Shown here piece by piece: positions 1 through 7,794 of a stretch of 64,000 bases of DNA. Both the position numbers and the translations under genes were made by a program. The notes under the pieces are model-generated. The model saw only the letters and a program-made list of their open reading frames with translations, did no database searches and was not told the origin of the DNA. Positions within the stretch are counted from its first letter, which is position 1. Each line of letters begins with the position of its first letter. This DNA is from Streptomyces acidicola (GTDB lineage Bacteria; Actinomycetota; Actinomycetes; Streptomycetales; Streptomycetaceae), in NCBI RefSeq assembly GCF_009377235.1, contig NZ_VMNX01000018.1:1-64000 (forward strand), written 5' to 3'.

Positions 1-2
1 TC

Positions 3-695
3 ACCGTGCCACCTCCGGTGAACGCCCCTCCGCCGCCCGCCGTACCCCCGACCCCGGTCCGCCTGACCAAGGTCACCCTGACGAAGGCGACCCCGGCGGT
101 CTCCCTGACCAAGCAGGGCGGAACATCGGGCGCCATGCGCGTGAACCTGAACTGGCAGGTGCGCAAGCAGTTCACCGGGTGGGCCGCCAAACTGGGCCGG
201 CCGGTCGCCATGCACGCGGACCTCGACCTCGACCTGTGCGCCCTGTACGAGCTGTCCGACGGCCGCAAGGGCGTCATCCAGTCACTTGGCAACGCCTTCG
301 GCGCGCTGCACCAGCCGCCCTACATCCTCCTCGACGGCGACGACCGCACCGGAGCAGCCGCGAGCGGCGAGAACCTCACCATCAACCTCGACCACCAGCA
401 CGCCTTCCGGCGCATCCTCATCTTCGTGACCATCTACGAAGGCGCCCGCTCCTTCGCCGACCTGCACGCCACGGTCACCCTCCAGCCGCAGCACGGCGCG
501 GCCGTCGACTTCTCCCTGGACGAGTGCACGGTCCCCTCCACGGTGTGCGCGCTCGCCCTGATCATCCACCAGAACGGCGACCTGGTCGTCCAGCGCGAGG
601 CCCGTTACCTGGTCCCCGAGCGCGGGGTCAGCCCGCAGCGCACGGTCGACCACGTCTACGGCTGGGGCATGAACTGGACCCCGGGCCGGAAGTGA
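3..695 (+). CDS. TerD/TerA-family stress protein, 5' end outside the window
   Basis: The reading frame is already open at the first base, so the 230 visible residues are probably the C-terminal part of a longer protein. A proline-rich linker (PPPVNAPPPPAVPP) is followed by a domain resembling the TerD/TerA fold: a basic strand with VTLTK and SLTKQ, then a core with ADLDLDLCALYEL and a later region containing LLDGDD and GENLTINLD. Acidic loops of this type bind calcium in TerD proteins. Family members are cytoplasmic stress or tellurite-response proteins with poorly defined biochemistry. TerA proteins usually have an extra N-terminal domain, which fits a truncated view. The gene ends 31 bp from the convergent glycosyltransferase gene. 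Start unknown. Confidence 0.7.
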   Translation, partial: TVPPPVNAPPPPAVPPTPVRLTKVTLTKATPAVSLTKQGGTSGAMRVNLNWQVRKQFTGWAAKLGRPVAMHADLDLDLCALYELSDGRKGVIQSLGNAFGALHQPPYILLDGDDRTGAAASGENLTINLDHQHAFRRILIFVTIYEGARSFADLHATVTLQPQHGAAVDFSLDECTVPSTVCALALIIHQNGDLVVQREARYLVPERGVSPQRTVDHVYGWGMNWTPGRK

Positions 696-726
696 CCGCG
701 AGCGGGAGACGCCAGGGCAGGACGGC

Positions 727-1896
727 TCACCGCTGCTCAGGAGCGGGCCGCGCGTAGGTACGTCCTTTCCAGGCTGCGCCTCGCCCCCTGTAGTGCTGCA
801 CCGCGGAGTCGACCGTCATGAAGAGGTACAGCAGCGCGGTGAACGGCAGCAGCGGAGCCAGCCCCAGCGGCTGCCGGTAGTAGCGGAGCATCGGCACGTA
901 CGTAGCCGTCATCAGCAGCCACGCGAGCCCGCCGGCGACCGCTGCCGCCGCGCTCCCCGTGACGAGACCCACGACGCACGCCACCGGCGGCACCAGATAG
1001 ACCACGGCGAGCCCGAGCACCGTGCCGAGCAACAGCAGCGGGTTGTGCCGCAGCTGGGCGTAGGCACTGCGCGAGACCATGCGCCACAGGTCGTACAAGC
1101 GTGGATACGGACGCACACTGTCCACACGGTCCGCCAGCCCCAGCCAGATGTGGCCGCCGCCGCCCTTGACGGCCTTCGCGAGGGCCACGTCGTCGATGAC
1201 GGCCTGCCGGACGGAGTCCGGGACTCCGGCGCGCTCGGCGGCGTCGGTCCGCAGCAGCACGCACCCGCCGGCCGCGGCCGCCGTCCGCGAGCCCCGCACG
1301 CCGATTCGGCGGAATGGATAGAGCTGCGCGAAGAAGTAGACGAAGGCCGGCACGACGAGCCGCTCCCACAGGCTCTCCACGCGCAGCCGGGCCATCTGCG
1401 ACACCAGGTCGAAGCCGCCGGTGCGCGCCGCGGCCACCAACTCCCGCAGACTGTCCGGGTCGTGCGCGATGTCCGCGTCCGTCAGCAACAGGAACTCGGG
1501 CCCACGCACGCGTGCCAGCCCGATTCCGTGTCGTACGGCCCAGAGCTTGCCCGTCCAGCCCGCAGGCGGCTCGCCGGGAGAGGAGACGGTCAGCGGCAGC
1601 CCGCCGTGCTGTCGCGCGAGCTCCCGCGCCAGCTCTCCCGTGCCGTCCGCACTGCCGTCGTCGACGAGGAAGACCTCCGCGTGCCCCGGATAGTCCTGCG
1701 TCAGCAGTGAGGGCAGGCTCTCGGGCAGTACGGCCGCCTCGTCCCGTGCGGGGACGACGACACAGACCGACGGCCACACGTCCGGCTCCCCGCGCGGCGG
1801 CAGGCGTACGTCCGTACGCCAGAAGAAGCCCTGACCGAGGAGCAGCCACAGCCAGGCGGCCAGTGATCCGACAGCGGTCCACACGACGGCACTCAC
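727..1896 (-). CDS. hpnB: Family 2 glycosyltransferase, HpnB-like
   Basis: This 389-residue membrane-associated GT2 enzyme resembles hopene-associated glycosyltransferase HpnB. One N-terminal membrane segment (residues about 5-22) is followed by a GT-A domain with VVVPARDEAAVLPESLPSLL, the nucleotide-binding VDDGSADGT and the metal-binding TDADI. Three or four hydrophobic segments follow the catalytic domain. HpnB homologues are thought to modify hopanoids or related lipids, but the acceptor is not proven. The GTG at 1896 was chosen because it gives the family length and leaves a 58-bp divergent promoter gap to the racemase-like gene at 1955. The open frame continues upstream, but only across that gene. 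No other hopanoid genes lie in the window. Confidence 0.8.
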   Translation of the reverse strand: MSAVVWTAVGSLAAWLWLLLGQGFFWRTDVRLPPRGEPDVWPSVCVVVPARDEAAVLPESLPSLLTQDYPGHAEVFLVDDGSADGTGELARELARQHGGLPLTVSSPGEPPAGWTGKLWAVRHGIGLARVRGPEFLLLTDADIAHDPDSLRELVAAARTGGFDLVSQMARLRVESLWERLVVPAFVYFFAQLYPFRRIGVRGSRTAAAAGGCVLLRTDAAERAGVPDSVRQAVIDDVALAKAVKGGGGHIWLGLADRVDSVRPYPRLYDLWRMVSRSAYAQLRHNPLLLLGTVLGLAVVYLVPPVACVVGLVTGSAAAAVAGGLAWLLMTATYVPMLRYYRQPLGLAPLLPFTALLYLFMTVDSAVQHYRGRGAAWKGRTYARPAPEQR

Positions 1897-1954
1897 GCGT
1901 CGCAGTCTGCCCCACCGCACCGGGCCGTTGAGGCCGATCCGGTATGGTGCCCGG

Positions 1955-2743
1955 GTGAAGATCGCGCTCATGGACACCGGAATCGGACTGCTGGCGGCTG
2001 CCGCCGCGGTACGCCGTCTGCGACCCGACGCCGATCTCGTCCTCTCCTCGGACCCCGACGGCATGCCGTGGGGACCGCGCACCCCTGAGGACATCAGGGC
2101 CCGCTCTCTAGCAGTCGCCGAAGCCGCCACTGCGCACCGCCCGGACGCGTTGATCGTCGCGTGCAACACCGCCTCCGTGCACGCCCTGCCCACCCTGCGA
2201 GCCCGTCTCGAACCGGACCTGCCGGTGATCGGCACCGTGCCGGCCATCAAGCCCGCCGCGGCCGGAGGCGGTCCCGTCGCCATCTGGGCGACGCCCGCCA
2301 CTACAGGCAGCCCCTATCAGCGAGGTCTCATCCGGGACTTCGCCGACGGCGTGACCGTCACGGAGGTCGCGTGCCCAGGTCTGGCCGAGGCCGTGCAGTA
2401 CGCGGATGAGGCGGCCATCGACGCCGCGATCTCTGACGCCGCGGAGCGCACCCCGGCCGATGTAATGACCGTGGTCCTGGGCTGCACCCATTACGAACTC
2501 GTTGCCGGACGCATCCGCGCCGCGGTGCAGCAAGCGGGTCTGCCGCCGCTCGTCCTGCATGGCTCGGCCGTCGCCGTTGCCACCCAGGCCCTGCGCAGGA
2601 TCAACGAGCTGCCCGCGCCGGAAGCACCCGTAGAGGGCACCCTCACTGTCATCCTCAGCGGACGTGAAGCGCAGCTCCCGTCAGCCGCGCTGGCGTACGA
2701 GGAGGGCCGCCTCCTTCAGGCCGTGAGCCCCGCCGGACGGTGA
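1955..2743 (+). CDS. Asp/Glu racemase-superfamily protein, MurI-like
   Basis: The protein has 262 residues if it starts at the GTG at 1955. Both catalytic-cysteine motifs of glutamate racemase are present: ACNTAS near residue 70 and LGCTHYE near residue 175. The N-terminal MDTGIG matches the FDSG(V/I)GG loop but lacks one glycine. The family interconverts L- and D-glutamate by a two-base mechanism that uses both cysteines. Streptomyces have a separate housekeeping murI near other cell-wall genes, so this may be a paralogue with another amino-acid substrate. An earlier in-frame TTG at 1928 has no advantage and would intrude on the divergent promoter region. Substrate inferred only. Confidence 0.75.
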   Translation: MKIALMDTGIGLLAAAAAVRRLRPDADLVLSSDPDGMPWGPRTPEDIRARSLAVAEAATAHRPDALIVACNTASVHALPTLRARLEPDLPVIGTVPAIKPAAAGGGPVAIWATPATTGSPYQRGLIRDFADGVTVTEVACPGLAEAVQYADEAAIDAAISDAAERTPADVMTVVLGCTHYELVAGRIRAAVQQAGLPPLVLHGSAVAVATQALRRINELPAPEAPVEGTLTVILSGREAQLPSAALAYEEGRLLQAVSPAGR

Positions 2744-2764
2744 GCCCTGCCGGACAGTGAGCCC
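2723..2764 (+). repeat. 17-bp tandem repeat across a stop codon
   Basis: GTGAGCCCCGCCGGACG at 2723 is followed directly by GTGAGCCCTGCCGGACA at 2740 and a partial third unit at 2757. The stop codon of the upstream gene (TGA, 2741-2743) lies inside the second unit, so unit loss or gain would change the protein's C-terminus. Confidence 0.75.
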
Positions 2765-2842
2765 GCGCGCCGTCCGCTCGCGTGGATCAGTGACGCTCCG
2801 CAACATGGTGCCCGCGCAGCGGAACATGAGTAGTCTCGAAAC

Positions 2843-3400
2843 ATGAGGGACCACCCCCACGGCCAGAGCGGCACCCACGGCTCCGCACATCCCGAAGTCT
2901 GGACCGGGCGCGCGACCAACCGCGCCCAGTGGTTGCTGTCACTCGGCGGATGCGCCTTCATGGCGCTCGGCATCGAGCTGGCCGTCGACTCCGCATGGAC
3001 GTCGGGCACCGCTCCGCTCGCCATGTCGGTCGTCGGCTGCATCGCGGCGGGGCTGCTGGTGCTGTTCGGCACGCTTGCGTTCGTGCACGTCGCCGTGAAG
3101 GTCGACAAGGACTGTCTCGAAGTGCGCTGCGGCCACATCGGTCTGCCGCGCCGCCGCATCCCCCTCTCAGAGGTGGCAGGCGCCGACTTCGCGCCGCAGG
3201 TCACCCCCCGCCACTGGGGCGGCTGGGGCTACCGCTGGCGACCCCAGAAAGGCACGGCCGTCGTCGTCCGGCGCGGTGAGGGGCTCGTGCTGCGCCTCTG
3301 GGACGGCCACACGTTCACGATCACGGTGGACGACGCCGAGTCGGCCGTACGGGTCATCCGCGACCGGCTGCGCCCGGCACCGTCCGGGGCCGCGCGCTGA
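2843..3400 (+). CDS. Membrane-anchored PH-like domain protein
   Basis: This 185-residue protein has two hydrophobic helices (about residues 30-50 and 55-78) followed by a soluble C-terminal half rich in beta strands (VAVKVDKDCLEVRC, IPLSEVAGADFAP, GTAVVVRRGEGLVLRLWDG). That arrangement resembles bacterial membrane proteins with a PH-like domain, which sit at the membrane with the domain in the cytoplasm. No catalytic residues are evident and the function is unknown. The start at 2843 follows a 99-bp gap after the racemase-like gene. The 3' end is 9 bp from the convergent O-antigen-ligase-like gene. Confidence 0.6.
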   Translation: MRDHPHGQSGTHGSAHPEVWTGRATNRAQWLLSLGGCAFMALGIELAVDSAWTSGTAPLAMSVVGCIAAGLLVLFGTLAFVHVAVKVDKDCLEVRCGHIGLPRRRIPLSEVAGADFAPQVTPRHWGGWGYRWRPQKGTAVVVRRGEGLVLRLWDGHTFTITVDDAESAVRVIRDRLRPAPSGAAR

Positions 3401-3409
3401 CACGTGCCG

Positions 3410-4492
3410 TCAGGGCGGCGGCTGATCACCGGACGCCGACGGATCAGCCTCGTGCCGTGTCCCCGCCTCCGTGAGCGGCCGTGCCGTCGCGATCCCCGCG
3501 AGCAGTCCCGCGCCCGCCGTCACCGCGGTGAAGCTCAGCGCGTTCCCGACCGCGGCGACGGCCGCCAGCGCGGTCAGGGACGCAGCCGCCGTAAGGACGA
3601 CAGGCGTGGGGCGGGCGGCGCGCCACAGCGCGTACAGGACCCAGCAGAACACCGTGGCCAGCAGCGCCACGCCGATGACGCCCTGCTCGGCGGCCAGCTG
3701 GAACGGCGCGGAGTGCGGCTTGCCGCCGGGTGCCAGTGCCCGCGCGAGCGTCGGGCTGAGGTGCTCGAAGTGCCCCGGGCCCACACCGAACACCGGTTCC
3801 CGATGGGCCATGTCCAGAGCGTCACGCCACCGCTGCACCCGGTGCGGACCGAGCCGGTCCTCCAGGAATGCGGCCGGTCCGCCGGGCAGGACGCCCCCGG
3901 CGACCGCCCAGCTCGTCCCGGTCACCACGGCCGCGACCAGCGCGAGCCCCACGAGCCCCGGGCCGCGGCTGCACAGCCGGGCCGCGGCGAGCGACCACAG
4001 CAGCACTCCGGCACAGGCCGTACTTCCCGCGGTTGAGCCCAGCACGGCCGCGGTCACCGTGATCCCGGCCGCCAGCCCCCACAGTGCCAGCCGCAGCGCC
4101 AGGCCACGGGCTGCCCAGGCCGCACAGCACGCAGCACCCGCCGACAGGGCCAGCAGCGCGGCGGTCACGCCCGTACGACCGAGCGGGGTGACCAGCGGCG
4201 GGGCGGCCGGGGTGTGCGGGGCGGTGATCGCGAGAGCGAGCGCGGCCAGGGACGCGGCGCAGGGCGCCGCGACCGGCAGGAGCGCCCCGGAGATCCGGCC
4301 CGCCGCGTACCCCGCGGCCAGGGCCAGCACCGCCAGCAGCACGCCCTCCGGGCGGCCGCCGTGCACGGTGGCCGTGATCAGTGACCAGGTCGCGAACGCA
4401 CCGAGCGCGATCACGCCCGTGACATCCACGACGTCACGTCTCTCACCCGCGTCCGGCGCACCGGCCGCGGACTCCGTACCCGTGGACCCCAC
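3410..4492 (-). CDS. O-antigen ligase/polymerase-like membrane protein
   Basis: This 360-residue protein is mostly hydrophobic, with about ten predicted membrane segments. The single large loop (about residues 215-265) carries RWRDALDMAHREPVFGVGPG followed by a conserved His and HSAPFQLAAEQGVIG. This is the signature of the Wzy/WaaL (O-antigen ligase) superfamily, where the loop arginine and histidine are thought to handle undecaprenyl-linked glycans. In Streptomyces such proteins probably act in cell-wall or exopolysaccharide assembly. There is no polysaccharide cluster next to it, so the substrate is unknown. N- and C-terminal tails are hydrophilic and low complexity. Confidence 0.7.
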   Translation of the reverse strand: MGSTGTESAAGAPDAGERRDVVDVTGVIALGAFATWSLITATVHGGRPEGVLLAVLALAAGYAAGRISGALLPVAAPCAASLAALALAITAPHTPAAPPLVTPLGRTGVTAALLALSAGAACCAAWAARGLALRLALWGLAAGITVTAAVLGSTAGSTACAGVLLWSLAAARLCSRGPGLVGLALVAAVVTGTSWAVAGGVLPGGPAAFLEDRLGPHRVQRWRDALDMAHREPVFGVGPGHFEHLSPTLARALAPGGKPHSAPFQLAAEQGVIGVALLATVFCWVLYALWRAARPTPVVLTAAASLTALAAVAAVGNALSFTAVTAGAGLLAGIATARPLTEAGTRHEADPSASGDQPPP

Positions 4493-4696
4493 CCGTCGTC
4501 CCCCCGACTGTGACGGGCCCCGACCGCCCTGGCCGGACCCGGCCGCAGGTCAGAGGCTCGGGCACACCGTAACGGGTGATGTGCCGGTTTGTGGATGTGT
4601 TGGGCAGGAGTATCACGGCAGACGCGTGGGTGGTGCCTGGCCCGGCCGGGCGGACCACGCTGTCCGCGGCCCGGTCGTGCGCCGTAGACTCCCCGA

Positions 4697-6310
4697 GTGA
4701 CCGCCACAGCAACATCCGTGGGCGAGCCGGAACAGCTCGACCCCCAGTCCACGCTTGCATCTCGGGTGGCCGGACTGGCGCGCAGGCTCCTTCCCGCCGT
4801 CGCGGCGGCGCTCTCCGGAGTGCTGCTGTACGTCAGCTTTCCCCCGCGCAGCCTGTGGTGGCTGGCCCTGCCCGCGTTCGCGGTCTTCGGCTGGGTTCTG
4901 CGCGGACGCACCTGGAAATCCGGCTTCGGGCTCGGCTATCTCTTCGGGCTCGGGTTCCTGCTGCCCCTGCTCGTGTGGACCGGTGTGGAGGTCGGCCCCG
5001 GTCCGTGGCTGGCGCTCGTCGTGATCGAGGCGGTGTTCGTCGGGCTCGTCGGCGTGGGAATCGCCGTCGCGTCGAGGCTGCCCGGGGCACCGGTGTGGGC
5101 GGCGGCCCTCTGGATCGCGGGTGAGGCGGCACGCGCGCGCGTACCGTTCGGCGGCTTCCCCTGGGGCAAGATCGCCTTTGGGCAGGCGGACGGCGTGTTC
5201 CTGCCGCTCGCCGCGCTGGGCGGTACTCCGGTGCTCGGCTTCGCGGTCGTCCTGTGCGGCTTCGGGCTGTACGAACTCGCGCGCCTGGCCGTCGAGGCGC
5301 GCCGCACCCATGCCGTACGGCGCGCGGCCGCGTCGGTGGCGTTGCTGAGCGTGGCCGTGCCCGTGGTGGGGGCCCTCGGGGCCCGCTCCCTGGTGAGCGA
5401 CACGGCCGAGGACGGCACAGCGACCGTTGCCGTCATCCAGGGCAACGTCCCGCGCGCGGGGCTCGACTTCAACTCCCAGCGGCGGGCCGTGCTCGACTAC
5501 CACGTGCGTGAGACCGAGCGGCTGGCCGCCGAGATCAGGGCGGGCAAGGTCCCCCGGCCGGACTTCGTCCTGTGGCCGGAGAACTCCTCCGACATCGACC
5601 CCTTCAGGAACCCCGACGCGTACGCCGTCATCGACGGTGCCGCCCAGGTGATCGGCGCCCCCATCTCGGTCGGCGGGGTGGTCGTGAAGGACGGCAAGCT
5701 CTACAACGAGCAGATCCTGTGGGACCCGAGCAAGGGCCCGACCGATACCTACGACAAGCGGCAGATACAGCCCTTCGGCGAGTACCTCCCGCTGCGGTCG
5801 CTGATTGGCGCCATCAACAGCGAGTGGACGTCCATGGTCCGCCAGGACTTCAGCCGGGGCAGCGAGCCGGGCGTGTTCACCATGGACGGCACCAAGGTCG
5901 GCCTCGTCACCTGCTACGAGGCGGCCTTCGACTGGGCCGTGCGCTCCGAGGTCACGGACGGCGCGCAGATGATCTCGGTGCCGAGCAACAACGCCACGTT
6001 CGACCGCAGCGAGATGACCTACCAGCAGCTCGCCATGTCCCGTATCCGCGCCGTCGAGCACAGCCGCACGGTCACCGTTCCGGTGACCAGCGGAGTCAGT
6101 GCCGTGATCATGCCGGACGGGGAGATCACACAGAAGACGGGCATGTTCGTCGCGGACTCGCTGGTCCAGAAGGTGCCCCTGCGCTCCTCCGAGACTCCCG
6201 CGACCCGTCTCGGGGTGCTGCCGGAGATGCTCCTGGTGCTCATCGCGACTGGTGGGCTCGGATGGGCCGTCGTGACGGGAGTGCGCCAGCGGCGCGCCGG
6301 TGGCGTGTAG
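4697..6310 (+). CDS. lnt: Apolipoprotein N-acyltransferase
   Basis: This 537-residue enzyme N-acylates the diacylglyceryl-cysteine of lipoproteins in the cytoplasmic membrane. About six membrane segments fill residues 30-235, and a nitrilase-type (CN-hydrolase) domain runs from about 240 to 500, followed by a last membrane helix. The triad is visible: Glu295 in LWPENS, Lys354 in YDKRQIQPFGEY, and Cys406 in LVTCYEAAF. The GTG start at 4697 matches family length. Actinobacteria often carry more than one Lnt homologue. Two lipoproteins later in the window (at 29-30 kb and 42 kb) would be potential substrates, but there is no specific link. Confidence 0.92.
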   Translation: MTATATSVGEPEQLDPQSTLASRVAGLARRLLPAVAAALSGVLLYVSFPPRSLWWLALPAFAVFGWVLRGRTWKSGFGLGYLFGLGFLLPLLVWTGVEVGPGPWLALVVIEAVFVGLVGVGIAVASRLPGAPVWAAALWIAGEAARARVPFGGFPWGKIAFGQADGVFLPLAALGGTPVLGFAVVLCGFGLYELARLAVEARRTHAVRRAAASVALLSVAVPVVGALGARSLVSDTAEDGTATVAVIQGNVPRAGLDFNSQRRAVLDYHVRETERLAAEIRAGKVPRPDFVLWPENSSDIDPFRNPDAYAVIDGAAQVIGAPISVGGVVVKDGKLYNEQILWDPSKGPTDTYDKRQIQPFGEYLPLRSLIGAINSEWTSMVRQDFSRGSEPGVFTMDGTKVGLVTCYEAAFDWAVRSEVTDGAQMISVPSNNATFDRSEMTYQQLAMSRIRAVEHSRTVTVPVTSGVSAVIMPDGEITQKTGMFVADSLVQKVPLRSSETPATRLGVLPEMLLVLIATGGLGWAVVTGVRQRRAGGV

Positions 6311-6376
6311 CCGTACGCCGGTCGTGCGCGGCCGAATCCGTCAGGAGGCTGCCCACCGGGCCGTTAGGGTCACCTC

Positions 6377-6850
6377 ATGCCTACTCCTGACTTCATCCGC
6401 GAACTGCGGACCTCCGTCGGCCACCAGCTGCTCTGGCTCCCCGGAGTCACCGCCATCGTCTTCGACGACGAGGGCAGAGTGCTGCTGAACCGCAGGTCGG
6501 ACACGGGCAAGTGGGCGGTGATCGGAGGCATCCCGGACCCCGGGGAGCAGCCGGCGGCCTGCGCCGTGCGGGAGGTCTTCGAGGAGACCGGGGTGCAGTG
6601 CGTGGCCGAGCGGGTCGTCGTCGTCCAGGCCCTGGGCCCCGTGCGGTACGACAACGAGGACGTCTGCCAGTACATGGACACCACGTTCCGATGCCGGGCC
6701 GTCGGCGGGGAGGCGTGTGTCAACGACGACGAGTCGCTCGAAGTCGGCTGGTTCGAGGTGGCCGCGCTGCCGGAGCTGAACGAGTTCGCGCTGCACCGGA
6801 TCAAGCAGGCCATGTCCGATGGCCCCACGTGGTTCGACCCTATGACCTGA
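6377..6850 (+). CDS. Nudix hydrolase
   Basis: This 157-residue protein has a complete Nudix box (GX5EX7REUXEEXGU) at residues 51-73, running from GIPDPGE to REVFEETGV. The box binds Mg2+ and hydrolyses nucleoside diphosphates linked to another moiety. Trp-rich N-terminal residues and the short length fit house-cleaning Nudix enzymes such as ADP-ribose or NTP pyrophosphatases, but the substrate cannot be read from the sequence. The gene is 66 bp downstream of lnt on the same strand and 60 bp upstream of the dehydrogenase gene, so it may be read with either. Confidence 0.88.
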   Translation: MPTPDFIRELRTSVGHQLLWLPGVTAIVFDDEGRVLLNRRSDTGKWAVIGGIPDPGEQPAACAVREVFEETGVQCVAERVVVVQALGPVRYDNEDVCQYMDTTFRCRAVGGEACVNDDESLEVGWFEVAALPELNEFALHRIKQAMSDGPTWFDPMT

Positions 6851-6910
6851 GGGAGAAGTGTGGGGGCTGACCATATCGGTCGGGGCGTGAGCGGCGCCTA
6901 GTGTCCCGGC

Positions 6911-7711
6911 ATGACCGCGCACCTCGCCCCTCCGGGTCCCCACACCACCTCACTCGACCTCGGCGGCCGTACCGCCCTCGTCACCGGTGCCGCGGGAGGC
7001 ATCGGCCAGGCCTGCGCGCTGCGGCTCGCCGCCGCCGGAGCCGAAGTGCGGGCCGTCGACCGGGACGCCGAGGGCCTGGCCGCACTCGCCGACCGGGCCC
7101 GTGGCCTCACGGGCTCCGTCGAACCGCACGTTCTCGACCTCACCGACCTCGACGCGGCCGAACACGCCGCCGCGGGGACCGATGTCCTCGTCAACAACGC
7201 CGGGCTCCAACTCGTCCGCCCCATCGAGGAGTTTCCGCCCGACGTCTTCCACACCGTGCTGACCGTGATGGTGGAGGCACCCTTCCGGCTCATCCGCGGG
7301 GCGCTGCCCCACATGTACGGGCAGAAGTGGGGCCGTATCGTCAACGTGTCGTCGGTTCACGGGCTGCGCGCCTCCGCGTTCAAGTCGGCGTACGTGACCG
7401 CCAAGCACGGCCTCGAAGGACTTTCGAAGACCGTGGCGCTGGAAGGCGCACCCCACGGTGTGACCTCGAACTGTGTGGCACCCGCCTATGTGCGTACCCC
7501 CCTGGTCGAACAACAGCTCGCCGACCAGGCGCGGGCGCACGGTATCCCCGAGGAGCGGGTGCTGACCGAGGTGCTGCTGACGGACAGCGCGGTCAAGCGG
7601 CTCATCGAGCCGCACGAGGTGGCGGAGGCGGTGGCGTATCTGTGCGCCCCGCAGGCGTCCTTCGTGACGGGCACGTCCCTGGTACTGGACGGCGGCTGGA
7701 CCGCGCACTGA
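6911..7711 (+). CDS. bdhA: 3-hydroxybutyrate dehydrogenase (SDR)
   Basis: This 266-residue classical SDR most resembles D-3-hydroxybutyrate dehydrogenase, which oxidises 3-hydroxybutyrate to acetoacetate with NAD+. The Rossmann motif TGAAGGIG is at residues 25-32, NNAG follows, and the catalytic set Ser147/148, Tyr161 and Lys165 is intact (SAYVTAKHG). The stretches QLVRPIEEFP and NVSSVHG, plus the insertion around residues 195-225 (LVEQQLADQARAHGIPEERV), are typical of BdhA rather than of acyl-ACP reductases. It is followed by a PucR-type regulator on the same strand and then a convergent MHS-family permease, suggesting a small utilisation locus. Confidence 0.82.
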   Translation: MTAHLAPPGPHTTSLDLGGRTALVTGAAGGIGQACALRLAAAGAEVRAVDRDAEGLAALADRARGLTGSVEPHVLDLTDLDAAEHAAAGTDVLVNNAGLQLVRPIEEFPPDVFHTVLTVMVEAPFRLIRGALPHMYGQKWGRIVNVSSVHGLRASAFKSAYVTAKHGLEGLSKTVALEGAPHGVTSNCVAPAYVRTPLVEQQLADQARAHGIPEERVLTEVLLTDSAVKRLIEPHEVAEAVAYLCAPQASFVTGTSLVLDGGWTAH

Positions 7712-7726
7712 CCAGGGAGTTCCGGG

Positions 7727-7771
7727 TTGTCCACAGTCATGCGCCCGGCGGGCCGGGCCGAGTTGTCCACA
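7727..7771 (+). promoter_or_regulatory. Pair of perfect DnaA-box 9-mers
   Basis: TTGTCCACA occurs at 7727-7735 and again at 7763-7771, same orientation, 36 bp apart. It is the Streptomyces DnaA-box consensus. The sites lie between bdhA and the PucR-family gene. Nothing else here looks like oriC, so a DnaA titration or transcriptional role is the alternative to coincidence. Confidence 0.5.
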
Positions 7772-7794
7772 GGCCTGGCGGGCGTGTCCGTGCG

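Noticed and set aside
1897..2301. N-terminal extension of the HpnB-like glycosyltransferase
   Set aside because: It is antisense to the racemase-like gene, has no conserved sequence and would leave no divergent promoter.
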